Shown in pieces: positions 33,909-42,529 of a DNA stretch of 64,000 bases. Under the pieces are notes generated by a model that saw nothing but the letters and a program-made list of their open reading frames with translations, ran no database searches and was not told where the DNA came from. Positions within the stretch are counted from its first letter, which is position 1. Every line of letters begins with the position of its first letter. Location of the stretch: positions 62,001-126,000 of the forward strand of contig NZ_VJYI01000004.1 in the NCBI RefSeq assembly GCF_008065375.1, given 5' to 3'. Made by a program: the position numbers and the translations under genes. Source of the stretch: Nonomuraea sp. SYSU D8015 (GTDB taxonomy: Bacteria > Actinomycetota > Actinomycetes > Streptosporangiales > Streptosporangiaceae).

Positions 33909-34859
33909 CCCGCTGCCGGGCGCCTCGGAGATCGCCTCCCGCATGCACGCCCGCTATGAGGGCGTGACCGATCTCATGACGAGCGCGGGCGTCTTCATGG
34001 TAGGGCAGGTCGCCCGCTTGTGCGGCCGGACCGAGGACGCGGTGCGACTGTTGATGGAGGGGCGTCGCCTCGGCTCCGCAGTGCCCGGCCTGGAGTTCCT
34101 GATCGCCGCGGAACTGAGTCACGCCGCGGCTCTGACCGGGAACCGGGAGTTGGCCGGCCGATCCCACGCGGAGGCCGCCGCCGCCCGCCGCCGGGGCCTG
34201 GCCGTGTTCGAGCTGTGGGGCGACCTGGCGACCACACGGGTGACCCTGTTGGACGGTGGCGTACGGGCCGCCGTCGAACAGGCCCTCGACTGCGCCGCCC
34301 GCGCCCGCGCCTGCCGGGCGGTCGGGTACGAACTGATCGCGCTGCACGACGTGGTCCGGCTCGGCGCCGCGCCCGCCGTGGCCGATCGGCTCGGCGACAT
34401 CGCGGCCGACCTCCCGGAGTCACCCGCACGGTGGTACGCCCGGCACGCCGTCGCCGCGGCCCGGCACGACGGCCCGGCACTCCACCAGGTCGCCGGCGCC
34501 TTCGCCCGCGCAGGTGCGAACCTGCTGGCGGCCGAGGCCACGACCCAGGCCTCGGCGGCGTACTCACGCGCGGGACGCAGGCCCGGAGTCGCGCGCGTCC
34601 GCCCTGCTGGGCGCCCGCCTGGCGCGGCGGTGTGGGCAGGTCCGCACCCCCGGCGCTCGGCATGCTGGAGGAGCCCAAGGTGACCGAGAGGGAGCGGCAG
34701 ATCGCCCGGCTGGCGGCCGGCGGAATGACCGACCAGCAGATCGCGGACGAGCTCCACCTCACGACCCGCACCGTGAGCAACCACCTCTACCGCGTCTACT
34801 TCAAACTCGGCGCGAAGGGCCGGCACGACCTGCGCTTCCTCCTCGACGAGCCCGGGTGA
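33909..34859 (+). pseudogene. C-terminal remnant of LuxR (LAL-type) regulator, two frameshifts
   Basis: Beginning right after the AraC stop, one frame reads a TPR-like region (VGQVARLCGRTEDAVRLLMEGRRLG, LAGRSHAEAAAARRRGLAVFELWGD, AEATTQASAAYSRAGR). Near 34575 the coding shifts to PESRASALLGARLARRCGQVRTP, and near 34655 to ALGMLEEPKVTEREREIARLAAGG-type sequence. The end is a complete LuxR HTH (MTDQQIADELHLTTRTVSNHLYRVYFKLGAKGRHDL). The AAA/P-loop and most of the helical repeats of a normal 900-residue LAL regulator are missing. It is a truncated, double-shifted relic. Confidence 0.85.
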
Positions 34860-34875
34860 CACCCGCCACGATCTG

Positions 34876-36051
34876 TCAACCCAGCTTTCCCAGCTTGACG
34901 GCCTGCTTGAGGAAGACGATGCCGTCGATGGTGTCGAGTTGGGCAGGGTCCAGCGGGAAATAGGCGAAATCGTGGGAGACGCGCGGGGCGGGCTTCATGA
35001 TGGCCTCGGCCAGGCGGCGGGCGTCGACGAGGGAGTGGTCCCACGGGAGTGTGGACAGGATCCCCTCGACGGTGTCCGGGGGCGGGGTGTCGTCGCCGGC
35101 CGTGCCGAAGGCCGAGGCCAGGAAGGCGTACCGGTCGCCCAGGTGCGTCTCGGTGATCGCCCCCGCGCTCCACCACTCCAGCGTCTGGTCGCCGAACGAC
35201 ATGAAGCTCTTGTTCCGTTGCAGGTGGAGGTTGGAGGAGAAGACCAGGGCCGGGCCGTGCTCGGCGACGGCACGCAGGTTGGCGGCCATCATCGCGTCCC
35301 GCAGGGCCGACAGCCGGGTCCACCGTGCCGGGGACGCGTCGGCCATCCAGTAGTGATAGCGGAGCAGGCCGGTGGCGGTGCGCCCGTACAGTGCCGCCCG
35401 CTCCCTGTCCGCCGCGCTCAGCTGCGGCGCCTGCGTGTCGAGCAGCGCCACCAGATCGTCGGCGATCAGCCGCAGCCGCTGCGCGTCGGCGGACCGGCCG
35501 ATCGACAGGGACGGATCCATGGCCGTGGCCTCGTTCTCCCACCGGTCGTCCGGGCCGAGCAGCGTGTCGAGGGTTTCCCTGGTCACCACAGTGCCGGGGA
35601 GCGGACCGTCGAGGAGGGCGTAGAGAGCGGTGAGCGCCTGCCGCGGGCTCGCCGCCCAATACTCCAGAGGGCCGTCGAAGCCGAAGAACCGGAGCTTTTC
35701 GTCATGCTCCTCGTTGTACGCCCGCATCCAGCGCACGAGCTCGCGGTTGGCCGGTGAGGCGCCGAAGCCGTGGCTGAAGCCGCGTTCCATGACGTCGTCG
35801 AGCGTGCCCGCGCCCGTCGTGACGTAGTCGTCCACGAGGAGGCCCATGAGGCAGTCGCTCTCGATGGCGAACGACCGGTAGCCCTCGTGCTCGACCAGAT
35901 GCCGGAAGATCTCGTTGCGCAGCTCGCCCAGCTCCCCTACGAAGTGCCTGGCCTCGCCGAGGCCGAGCAGCAGGGGTTTGGTGGGAAGTGACCGGAGGAA
36001 CGCCGAGACGCCCGCGCCGTCGAGCGGCCGGGCCGTGTCCTTGATATCCAT
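34876..36051 (-). CDS. Erythromycin-esterase-family protein
   Basis: The 391-residue protein matches the Ere-type fold: LLGLGEARHFVGELGELRNEIFRHLVEHEGYRSFAIESDCL (with the catalytic His of GE-RH and Glu/Asp), DDVMERGFSHGF, LVRWMRAYNEEHDEKLRFFGFDGP and LVFSSNLHLQRNKSF. Some members open macrolide lactones; many actinomycete members have other or unknown substrates. Resistance is thus only a possibility. The start (MDIKDTARP) is 3 bases from a palindrome (36055-36072), so expression is probably repressor-controlled. Confidence 0.85.
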   Translation of the reverse strand: MDIKDTARPLDGAGVSAFLRSLPTKPLLLGLGEARHFVGELGELRNEIFRHLVEHEGYRSFAIESDCLMGLLVDDYVTTGAGTLDDVMERGFSHGFGASPANRELVRWMRAYNEEHDEKLRFFGFDGPLEYWAASPRQALTALYALLDGPLPGTVVTRETLDTLLGPDDRWENEATAMDPSLSIGRSADAQRLRLIADDLVALLDTQAPQLSAADRERAALYGRTATGLLRYHYWMADASPARWTRLSALRDAMMAANLRAVAEHGPALVFSSNLHLQRNKSFMSFGDQTLEWWSAGAITETHLGDRYAFLASAFGTAGDDTPPPDTVEGILSTLPWDHSLVDARRLAEAIMKPAPRVSHDFAYFPLDPAQLDTIDGIVFLKQAVKLGKLG

Positions 36052-36054
36052 ACC

Positions 36055-36072
36055 TTCAACGGTATCGTTGAA
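36055..36072. promoter_or_regulatory. Palindromic operator at the esterase start
   Basis: TTCAACG-GTAT-CGTTGAA is a perfect 7-4-7 dyad that ends 3 bases upstream of the esterase ATG on the minus strand. Its placement over the leader and its size suit a TetR-type repressor. No complete repressor gene is adjacent. Ligand-controlled esterase expression is inferred. Confidence 0.6.
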
Positions 36073-36432
36073 CTTTCGGTGTAAACTTGGGCGGGACAAT
36101 TCCCGGTTCAACCGCTATAGACCTTCAATCGGTGGTGCATCCGAGAAGCTCGTGGGCCGTCACGGAGGTCGCGACCGGCAGGCGGATGGGTGCCGTACCG
36201 GGGACGCATCAGCCCGACGGCGTCGCGGCCGGTGATCGTCACAGCGTCAGCAACTGCTGGTGCTCACCCCGGCGGACTCTGAGACCCGTGAGCGGCTGGA
36301 GCTGCTGAGGGTGCTCGGCATCGAGCAGTTCCCCACGGGGTCCACGGGCACGTCCGTACGGTGAAGCGGCCGACCCGGCGTCCATGCGGCGTGCCCCCCG
36401 CACCCCGGCTCCTCTTCACCTTGTTCAGCCTT
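36073..36432. other. Gap with a possible STAS-like scrap
   Basis: No intact gene is present. On the plus strand 36247-36363 reads QQLLVLTPADSETRERLELL followed by RVLGIEQFPTGSTG and a stop. This faintly resembles the last strand-helix of anti-anti-sigma (STAS) proteins (LLLV-P---V---LELTGL-). An in-frame stop lies just upstream and no start or ribosome site is apparent. It is at best a decayed C-terminus. Confidence 0.3.
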
Positions 36433-36446
36433 GACTTATATAAGTC
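36433..36446. promoter_or_regulatory. GACTTATATAAGTC operator of ArsR-type operon
   Basis: A perfect 14-base palindrome lies 21 bases before the GTG of the ArsR-like gene, preceded by TT to give TTGACTTATATAAGTC. AT-rich dyads of this size are typical ArsR/SmtB-family operators. The palindrome may overlap a -35 element (TTGACT). Confidence 0.7.
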
Positions 36447-36467
36447 GCAGGTGAGACTCTTGGGCCC

Positions 36468-36710
36468 GTGCACGCGCTCGACGTGCTCGGCGGCGCGGTC
36501 GCCACCCCAGCGCCATACGGCGTCGACTCCGTGCCACTCGGGGAGGACGGCATGCGGCTGGAGCGCTTGCGCCGGTTCTGGAGCGGGCGCCTGAACGCGC
36601 TGGCCGCCGAACTGGCGCGCGCCAGGCGCGAGCGCCGCCATCCGCTTGGCGAGACGCCGTCCACGGATGGACGACCGGACCCGGACCACGAGGAGGAAGA
36701 AGACGAATGA
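36468..36710 (+). pseudogene. ArsR-type regulator with deleted wHTH core
   Basis: The 80-residue frame begins MHALDVLGG, the normal N-terminus of ArsR regulators in such operons (MHALDVLGDPVRRRIL). After about seven unrelated residues it continues PYGVDSVPLGEDGMRLERLRRFWSGRLNALAAELARARRERR and a D/E-rich tail. This matches the usual C-terminal part (LYAVDPAPLREVDAWLERFRRFW). The roughly 60 residues with the recognition helix (GISQPAVSQHL type) are absent, in frame. Its stop overlaps the next start (ATGA). The protein probably cannot bind DNA but may still dimerise. Confidence 0.75.
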
Positions 36711-37366
36711 TCGACATCGTCAACCAGGTCAACGCCACCCACCGGGAGATCGGCAACCAGCCGGTCGCCGCCGGCGCGGGGCGCTCGCTGCTGCTGCGGC
36801 GCACGTACGACGCCTCGATCGAGGACGTGTGGAACGCCTGCACCGACCCCGACCGGATCAGCCGATGGCTCGCCCCGATCGAGGGCGACCTGCGGCTCGG
36901 CGGCACGTACCAGCTCAAGGGCAACGCCGGCGGGGAGATCCTGCGCTGCGAGAAGCCCCGTCTGATCAAGGTGACCTGGGGCTTGGGGGAGGGCATGCTC
37001 ACCGAGGTCGAAGTGCGCCTCGCGCCCGGCGGCGACGGCGGGACCGTCCTGGAGCTGGAGCACGCCGCACCCGCCGAGACGGTCGATGAGATGGTGCGCA
37101 CGTACGGGCCCGGCGCCACGATCGGCATCGGCGGCGGCTGGGACCTCACGCTGCTCGGCCTCGACCTCTTCCTGCGCGGCGTCACGTTCGACCCCGCGAC
37201 CTATGGGGACACGCCCGAGGTGCAGGAGTTCGCCACCGCCGGCTGCCACGCCTGGGGGCCTGTGGTCCAGGCCGCCTGGGGCACCGGCGACGACGACATC
37301 GCCGCGGCCGTCGCGTTCGCCGTGCAGCACTTCGCTCCCGAGACCGGCAGAGACGGCAACGGCTGA
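36707..37366 (+). CDS. SRPBCC/AHSA1-family protein
   Basis: The 219-residue START-like protein has LLLRRTYDASIEDVWNACTDPDRISRWLAPIEGDLRLGGTYQLKGNAGGEILRCEKPRLIKVTWGL and a long C-terminal helix region (GGGWDLTLLGLDLFLRG). AHSA1-type proteins bind hydrophobic ligands or chaperone clients. They are typically translated from the same operon as an ArsR regulator. Here the ATG overlaps the ArsR stop, so coupling is retained although the regulator is damaged. Confidence 0.9.
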   Translation: MIDIVNQVNATHREIGNQPVAAGAGRSLLLRRTYDASIEDVWNACTDPDRISRWLAPIEGDLRLGGTYQLKGNAGGEILRCEKPRLIKVTWGLGEGMLTEVEVRLAPGGDGGTVLELEHAAPAETVDEMVRTYGPGATIGIGGGWDLTLLGLDLFLRGVTFDPATYGDTPEVQEFATAGCHAWGPVVQAAWGTGDDDIAAAVAFAVQHFAPETGRDGNG

Positions 37367-37392
37367 CCCGTTCTCATGAGAGGAGTAGACCG

Positions 37393-38076
37393 ATGACCGA
37401 GAACCTCACCACCACAGCGGCCGGCGGGGCGACACGGACGATGCTGATGTGCGGCATCGTCGCCGGCCCCCTCTACATCGTCGTGGTCCTGCTGCAGATG
37501 CTCACCAGGGACGGGTTCGACATCAGCCGGCACCCGGCCAGCATGCTGAGCAACGGTGACCAGGGATGGATCCAGATCGCCAACTTCGCGGTCAGCGGCC
37601 TGCTGTTCGTGGCGGGAGCGGCCGGCCTGCACCGGGTACGGGGTCCGGCGGGCCGGGGCGGCACCTGGGGGCCGCGGCTGGTGGGCGTCTTCGGTGCCGG
37701 GATGGTCGCCGCCGCCTTCTTCTCCGCCGACCCCGCCGACGGCTTCCCGCCGGGGACACCCCTCGGCCCGCCCACGAGCATGAGTACGCACGGGCTGGTG
37801 CACTTCCTCGTCGCCGGAGTCGCCTTTCTCGCGCTGATCGCCGCGTGTTTCGCCTTCGGCCGACGGTTCGCGGCGGCCGGCCGCCGCGGCTGGGCGGCCT
37901 TCAGTACGGTGACCGGCGCGCTCTTCCTGGTGACGTGGATCTCGATCTTCGCGTCGCAGGGCGCCCGGGCGGCCAATGTCGCCTTCGCCCTCGCCATCGC
38001 GCTCGTCCTGACATGGACGTCGCTCCTGGCCGCGCACCAGCTGACGGCTCGGCCCGGCGCGGCGGCACCGGCGTGA
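37393..38076 (+). CDS. DUF998-family membrane protein
   Basis: The 227-residue protein has six membrane helices (MLMCGIVAGPLYIVVVLLQML, IANFAVSGLLFVAGAAGL, LVGVFGAGMVAAAFFSA, LVHFLVAGVAFLALIAACFAF, AAFSTVTGALFLVTWISIFA, FALAIALVLTWTSLLAA). The FDISRHPASMLSNGD segment and the loop ADPADGFPPGTP followed by STHGLVHF are DUF998 signatures. GAGAGGAG lies upstream. It completes the ArsR-SRPBCC-DUF998 operon often seen in actinomycetes. Function is unknown. Confidence 0.9.
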   Translation: MTENLTTTAAGGATRTMLMCGIVAGPLYIVVVLLQMLTRDGFDISRHPASMLSNGDQGWIQIANFAVSGLLFVAGAAGLHRVRGPAGRGGTWGPRLVGVFGAGMVAAAFFSADPADGFPPGTPLGPPTSMSTHGLVHFLVAGVAFLALIAACFAFGRRFAAAGRRGWAAFSTVTGALFLVTWISIFASQGARAANVAFALAIALVLTWTSLLAAHQLTARPGAAAPA

Positions 38077-38270
38077 CCTCGGAGTGAGCAGGCCTGCCGA
38101 TGCCGAGACAGCTCGTTCCGCACACCAAGCCGAAGACGAAGTTGATGAGCGGATCGTCGCTTTATATGAGGAGATTTCGTGTCGGTGGCAGCCGCCGAAC
38201 CGGCGTCTACGACAGGAAGGCCGACTTAGGTCGTAGCCTGAATCTCGCACGTGATGGACAGGAGGCAGAG

Positions 38271-38957
38271 GTGGCCGAGGCGACGCTGACCGAGACGACG
38301 GTGGCCGAGGTGATGGCCGAGCTGGCCGAGCTCGAGGACCCGAAGACCCGCGAGGTCAACGAGAGACACGGTGACGATCACGGTGTGAACCTCAGCAAGC
38401 TGCGGGCGCTCGCGAAGCGGCTGAAGACGCAGCAGGAGCTCGCGTGCCGGCTCTGGGAGACGGGTGACACCGCGGCGGGACTGCTGGCGATCCTGATCTG
38501 CCGCCCGAAGGCGTTCGGGCGTGAGGAGTTGGACGTCATGGTGCGCGAGGCGCGCACCCCCAAGGTGCACGACTGGCTCGTGAACTACGTGGTGAAGAAG
38601 AACCCGCACTCCGAAGAGCTGCGCCTGGCCTGGTCCGCCGATCCGGATCCAGTGGTCGCGAGTGCCGGCTGGGCGCTGACCACCGAACGCGTGGCGAAGA
38701 AGCCTGAGGGACTCGACCTCGCAGGACTGCTCGACGTCATCGAGGCGGAGATGAAAGACGCGCCGGATCGCCTGCAGTGGGCGATGAACCACTGCCTGGC
38801 TCAGATCGGGATCGAGCACGCCGAGCACCGCGCTCGTGCACTCGACATCGGTGAGCGCCTGGAGGTGCTCAAGGACTACCCGACTCCACCGGGCTGCACG
38901 TCTCCGTTCGCGCCCATCTGGATCACCGAGATGGTGCGCCGACAGCACGACGAATAG
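38271..38957 (+). CDS. AlkD-like DNA alkylation repair protein
   Basis: The 228-residue all-helical protein shows the HEAT-like pattern of the alkylation-repair family: TTVAEVMAELAELEDPKTREVNERHG, GVNLSKLRALAKRLKTQQELACRLWETG, HDWLVNYVVKKNPHSEELRLAWSADPDPVVASAGWAL, LQWAMNHCLAQIGIEHAEHRARALDIGERL. AlkD proteins excise cationic alkylated bases such as N7-methylguanine. GTG 38271 is chosen because GGAGG is 5 bases upstream; the frame is open for 57 more codons but these lack a ribosome site and look non-coding. Confidence 0.85.
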   Translation: MAEATLTETTVAEVMAELAELEDPKTREVNERHGDDHGVNLSKLRALAKRLKTQQELACRLWETGDTAAGLLAILICRPKAFGREELDVMVREARTPKVHDWLVNYVVKKNPHSEELRLAWSADPDPVVASAGWALTTERVAKKPEGLDLAGLLDVIEAEMKDAPDRLQWAMNHCLAQIGIEHAEHRARALDIGERLEVLKDYPTPPGCTSPFAPIWITEMVRRQHDE

Positions 38958-39065
38958 GGATGGTTCGCGCTCACGCTCCTGCCGCTACGCCCTCAGAACA
39001 CGGCCCCCGATACGAACCGGCCGTGAGGGCCGCACCTCTCACACAGTTCACAACATCGTGGCGGG

Positions 39066-39647
39066 CTACCGGTAACCCCGCTTGAGCAGGTATTTGGCTC
39101 CTGCCTCGAAGCCCTCGGGGCTGAGCAGCTCGAACCCGAAGGCGTCGGCGAGCCGGTCGGTCGTGTTGAAGGCGGCGCAGACCGCCAGCGCGTCCTTGAC
39201 CTGCTGCGGTGAGACACCGGCGGCCAGCACTTCCCGCATGTCCCCGGCGCTCACCTTTCCCTCCCGGGTCAGCTTGCCGAGCATCCGCAACGTTGCCCGC
39301 AGCGGCCCCTCGATAGGGGCCGATTCCAGGTCGGCGAGCACCGCCGCGACCCGTGGCCCGTCCTGGTACGCCTGCCTCGCGGTCGCGGTGTGCGCGCCGA
39401 CGCAGAACGCGGACTCGTTCACCTTGGACACGTAGGCCGCCATCAACTCCCGGTCGCCCACCGACCAGGCGGACGGCCCGCGCATCGCCTCGTGCGTGAA
39501 CTCCTTGGCCAGGGCGCCGTAGAAGTCGGGCCGGTAGAAGACCAGCTTGGCGGCGTCCGGCACCGGGTGCCCGGAGAACAGCCGGATGAGCGCGAAGAGC
39601 AGCCTGGTTCCGGGGCCGTAACCGTGGTTGAGGGTGTCAAGTCGCAT
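39066..39647 (-). CDS. Carboxymuconolactone-decarboxylase/AhpD-like protein
   Basis: The 193-residue protein is an AhpD-fold member: YGALAKEFTHEAMRGPSAWSVGDRELMAAYVSKVNESAFCVGAHTATARQAY. The motif S-x-FC-VGAH has a single Cys plus His where many AhpD proteins have CxxC. The second half (KVSAGDMREVLAAGVSPQQVKDALAVCAAFNTTDRLADAFGF) is typical of peroxidase-related enzymes in this fold. Its ATG overlaps the end of the upstream gene by 11 bases, so the two are coupled. Confidence 0.85.
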   Translation of the reverse strand: MRLDTLNHGYGPGTRLLFALIRLFSGHPVPDAAKLVFYRPDFYGALAKEFTHEAMRGPSAWSVGDRELMAAYVSKVNESAFCVGAHTATARQAYQDGPRVAAVLADLESAPIEGPLRATLRMLGKLTREGKVSAGDMREVLAAGVSPQQVKDALAVCAAFNTTDRLADAFGFELLSPEGFEAGAKYLLKRGYR

Positions 39648-39972
39648 GATCCGGCCTCCCCTTGGCGGTCGCTTCCGCCAGGGCGGCCAGTCCGGCTTCG
39701 TACAGCCGGGCGGACTGGCCGACCGCGGCGCATATCACCAGCTCGAAAAGCTCGTCCTCAGTGCAGCCCGACGCCTTCGCCGCAGCCAAGTCCTCCTCGG
39801 TGACCTGCGCCGGCCTGTCGGCGACCTTGCCGATCAGCACGTCCAACGGCGGGGAGAGGCCGTCGTTGCCGAAGGCGCGCGCCCGCTGCTCCGCAGATGC
39901 GCGGCCCTCCCCGTTCAGTACGCGATCCACCAGGGCTCGATGCGCTTGTCGCTTCTTGTCCTCATCCGCCAC
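39637..39972 (-). CDS. Small carboxymuconolactone-decarboxylase-like protein
   Basis: The 111-residue protein begins MADEDKKRQAHRALVDRVLNGEGRA and has the CMD helix-turn pattern (PLDVLIGKVADRPAQVTEEDLAAAKASGCTEDELFELVICAAVGQSARLYEAGLAAL). The usual Cys-x-His active-site segment is not evident. It may be a structural partner of the downstream protein, with which it overlaps by 11 bases. Together they resemble a split or two-subunit CMD/AhpD arrangement. Confidence 0.75.
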   Translation of the reverse strand: MADEDKKRQAHRALVDRVLNGEGRASAEQRARAFGNDGLSPPLDVLIGKVADRPAQVTEEDLAAAKASGCTEDELFELVICAAVGQSARLYEAGLAALAEATAKGRPDHAT

Positions 39973-40317
39973 GGCGCCCTCCGCCTCCCTTCGCAGCTGG
40001 GCTATCTGCCCTCATGACAAAGACGATTGGCGCGCCGCCGAACACGACACGCAGCCGAAGAAAGCCGACCACTTGGATGTGCCAGCAGGCCGGGCGGATA
40101 TTTTGCCGGCGGTTGTCTCATGCGCCGCTTGGAAGCCGGGCGAGCGCCCGGTACCTGCATCCCGACCAGCAGCCCATGGGGAACACGCCGTGGCGACCTC
40201 GAGCATCAGTGACGTCGAGGCCGTGGAGTTGACCGCGCCGAGAATTTCAGTGGTCTGGCGGGTGGCGTGGACTGCTGTCTCTTGAACTGGGCGGCCCATA
40301 TCCACGTCGTACAAGGC

Positions 40318-41022
40318 ATGAAGGGAATCGTCGGGCTCCTGCTCTTCGTCGCCGGCTGCGGATCGCCTCTGGTGGACGCCGCCGAGCCCACGTACACCTG
40401 CCATGACCGGCCGATCCCGCTGGACGTGATGAGCACCGGCCGTCCGGCGACCCAGCTCGGCCCGGACGGGCAGGCCGCGCTCGAGGGGCACGAGGTCCGC
40501 CCGGTCAAAGACCTGGACAAGTGGCGCATCGTCGAGGAGACCGGTGAGCGCGTGGCCCTCATCAAAGAGTTCGATGAGCCGGAGGAGCGCGGGAGAGCGA
40601 CAGTCACCCACGACTTCCTGGTGGTCGAGCGCTTCGGCCCGCCGGCCGCAGACGGTCGCCCGAGTTGGCACATGCGCAGCTCGGGCGGCTGCAACCTGCA
40701 ACGGGACCTGGGCGACTTGGGCGTCGCCGAAGTCGCCCTCGACCCGGCGAAGCCGGCCACCGGCAACAGCCTCCACTTGCTGGTGACCGAACAGGCCTGC
40801 GCCAGCGGGCAGTCGGCCGACGGGCGAATCCGGGTGGCCGGCCTGGAGGAGACGGATCGGGACGTACGCCTGGTCATCGGCGTCGAACGCGCTCCGGGCG
40901 ACTTCCACAACTGCCGGGGCAACCCGGCCACGCCGTATACGGTCGAGCTGAGCCGGCCGCTCGGCGACCGCGTCCCGCGCAACGCCGGCCTGCACCCCAT
41001 GCGCGAGATCGTGAAACCTTGA
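40318..41022 (+). CDS. Putative lipoprotein
   Basis: ATG 40318 starts a 234-residue product with a short lipoprotein signal (MKGIVGLLLFVAGC, Cys about 14), then a beta-rich extracellular domain with Cys residues near 28, 122, 161 and 200 that could pair. Segments include YTCHDRPIPLDVMSTGRPATQLGPDG, WRIVEETGERVALIKEFDEPEERG and SLHLLVTEQACASGQ. Comparable unassigned lipoproteins are common in Streptosporangiales. AAGG just upstream is a weak ribosome site. A frame extends to 40267 but adds non-signal residues. Confidence 0.7.
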   Translation: MKGIVGLLLFVAGCGSPLVDAAEPTYTCHDRPIPLDVMSTGRPATQLGPDGQAALEGHEVRPVKDLDKWRIVEETGERVALIKEFDEPEERGRATVTHDFLVVERFGPPAADGRPSWHMRSSGGCNLQRDLGDLGVAEVALDPAKPATGNSLHLLVTEQACASGQSADGRIRVAGLEETDRDVRLVIGVERAPGDFHNCRGNPATPYTVELSRPLGDRVPRNAGLHPMREIVKP

Positions 41023-41473
41023 CATCAAATCCGCGCCGCGCTGACATTCTCGGCGAGGAGCGATGCCGCTTTCCCAGTAGCCGATGACGACGGCGTACAC
41101 GTGGCCTCCGCCAACCCGCCGATCGGCCACTCGCAGGGAGGACCTTTTGCCCAGATCATCATCTGCCTCCACCGAATCCGTGACAGAGCCGGTGACGCCG
41201 GCGAGCGACCCGATCGACCACCTCATGCCCGTCACACGGTCCAGGCGGGCAGTGTGACTGAGCGCTTCAGCTGGCGGATGTGCACTTGAGTTGGCGGACC
41301 CGTGCTGAGCCGTGGACACGTTGGAACCTGGGCACTGCCCGGGGCCGGGCCCGTTCGGGCCGCTGATCAGGACAAGGTCAGCGGCTTTCCCGCGATGGCT
41401 GACCAGCTCACCTTCGCCCTCGATCGAGTTGTTCTGAACTCGTTCTGGCATGGCCAGCGGCAACAATAGGGAC
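41023..41473. other. Intergenic region without supported gene
   Basis: About 450 bases separate a lipoprotein gene from a membrane protein gene on the same strand. The plus strand has no frame with a ribosome site, and the minus strand frame that runs through it lacks any domain. An AGGGA at the right end is the ribosome site of the next gene. Nothing else is recognised. Confidence 0.45.
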
Positions 41474-42373
41474 ATGCAGGATTTATCGACCAGAGCTGTC
41501 CTGGGGCGTGCAGCCCTCATCGGGTTGGTGACGGGCATTATCCCGACGGCTATCATCTGGGCGGACTTGCAGGAGGAGCTCTACGGGACCGCTCTCCTGT
41601 CGGCCATGTTCCTCCTGGCGATAATCCTGGGCACAGTGGGTGCGCAGATGGCCGGGCTGCCGCGCTGGGGCATGGCCGGTCTTGTCGGGGGCTCTGCGAC
41701 TTGGTTGCTCATCGGTGCCCTCGCGGTGCTGGTGCCGGTCCCGGCGTCGGAGCTGTTCGGACCTCTACCGGCCCTTGTCGCCCCTATCTACGTGGTCGGT
41801 GGTGTGGTTGGCTTCGCCCTGTCGGCGTGGTCATTCATGTCGCCCCTTCGCTGGTGGGCGGTAGCCCTGGCCGTAGTCGTGCCCTTCGGATCCTGGGGCG
41901 CGGCGCAGTACAAGCCGCAGATCCTGGCCTGGTTCGAAGTCCGCAGCTTCGAGAGGTCCGGCGTGCCGCTGATCGCTCCAGCGATCCAGGGTTACCGGCT
42001 GGTCCACGTGGATCTCAATGCCGCCGGGCAGCGGGAGTCGGAACCGTCTACCTGGCTGGAGTACTGGCGGGACGCCACGCCGAATCGGGGATTCTCCGAG
42101 ATCCAGGTCACGGTCTGGCCCGCCCCGGCTGGAAACCCGCGAGATTCCTGCCTGGCGGTCACCGAGGACTACGGAGTTCCGCTGCGGTGCAAATCGCTCC
42201 CGGGCGACCGATGGGTCCGGACCGGTGCCGGGTCCTCCTGGGTCACCGTCTTCGCCAGGTCGGGCGATGCGCTGGTCATGCTCAACGGTTCGAGCATTGC
42301 TGAGGCTGACCTGGTGGCAGCGCTGTCCACTTTCCGTCCCATCTCGGCCTACGAGCTTGCCATGGTCACGTGA
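41474..42373 (+). CDS. Membrane protein with C-terminal extracytoplasmic domain
   Basis: The 299-residue product (ATG 41474 after AGGGAC) has four hydrophobic helices in its first 150 residues (AALIGLVTGIIPTAIIW, LLSAMFLLAIILGTVGA, GGSATWLLIGALAVLVPVP, VVGGVVGFALSAWSFM) and a further short one (WAVALAVVVPFGSWG). A soluble beta-type domain of about 130 residues follows, with two Cys (DSCLAVTEDYGVPLRCKSL). The domain fold is not recognised. An ATG at 41450 would add eight residues but has no ribosome site. Confidence 0.75.
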   Translation: MQDLSTRAVLGRAALIGLVTGIIPTAIIWADLQEELYGTALLSAMFLLAIILGTVGAQMAGLPRWGMAGLVGGSATWLLIGALAVLVPVPASELFGPLPALVAPIYVVGGVVGFALSAWSFMSPLRWWAVALAVVVPFGSWGAAQYKPQILAWFEVRSFERSGVPLIAPAIQGYRLVHVDLNAAGQRESEPSTWLEYWRDATPNRGFSEIQVTVWPAPAGNPRDSCLAVTEDYGVPLRCKSLPGDRWVRTGAGSSWVTVFARSGDALVMLNGSSIAEADLVAALSTFRPISAYELAMVT

Positions 42374-42529
42374 CCAGCAGAAGTACGGCGGGCCTGGCCC
42401 GGCATCGCGCCTTCACCGCTGCAGCGATGCGCCGCGGCGCGCTGGGCGGAACACGATCAGGCTCATCCTCCCGTACAGGAGGACTCGCAGCCGTCGGACA
42501 GAGTTGGCGAATTCCGCCAACTGAAGCGC

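Noticed and set aside
40012..41556. A 514-codon minus-strand frame across the lipoprotein gene and its flanks
   Set aside because: It has no ribosome site or recognisable motif. The plus-strand lipoprotein with lipobox is the better model for the shared part; the flanks remain unassigned.
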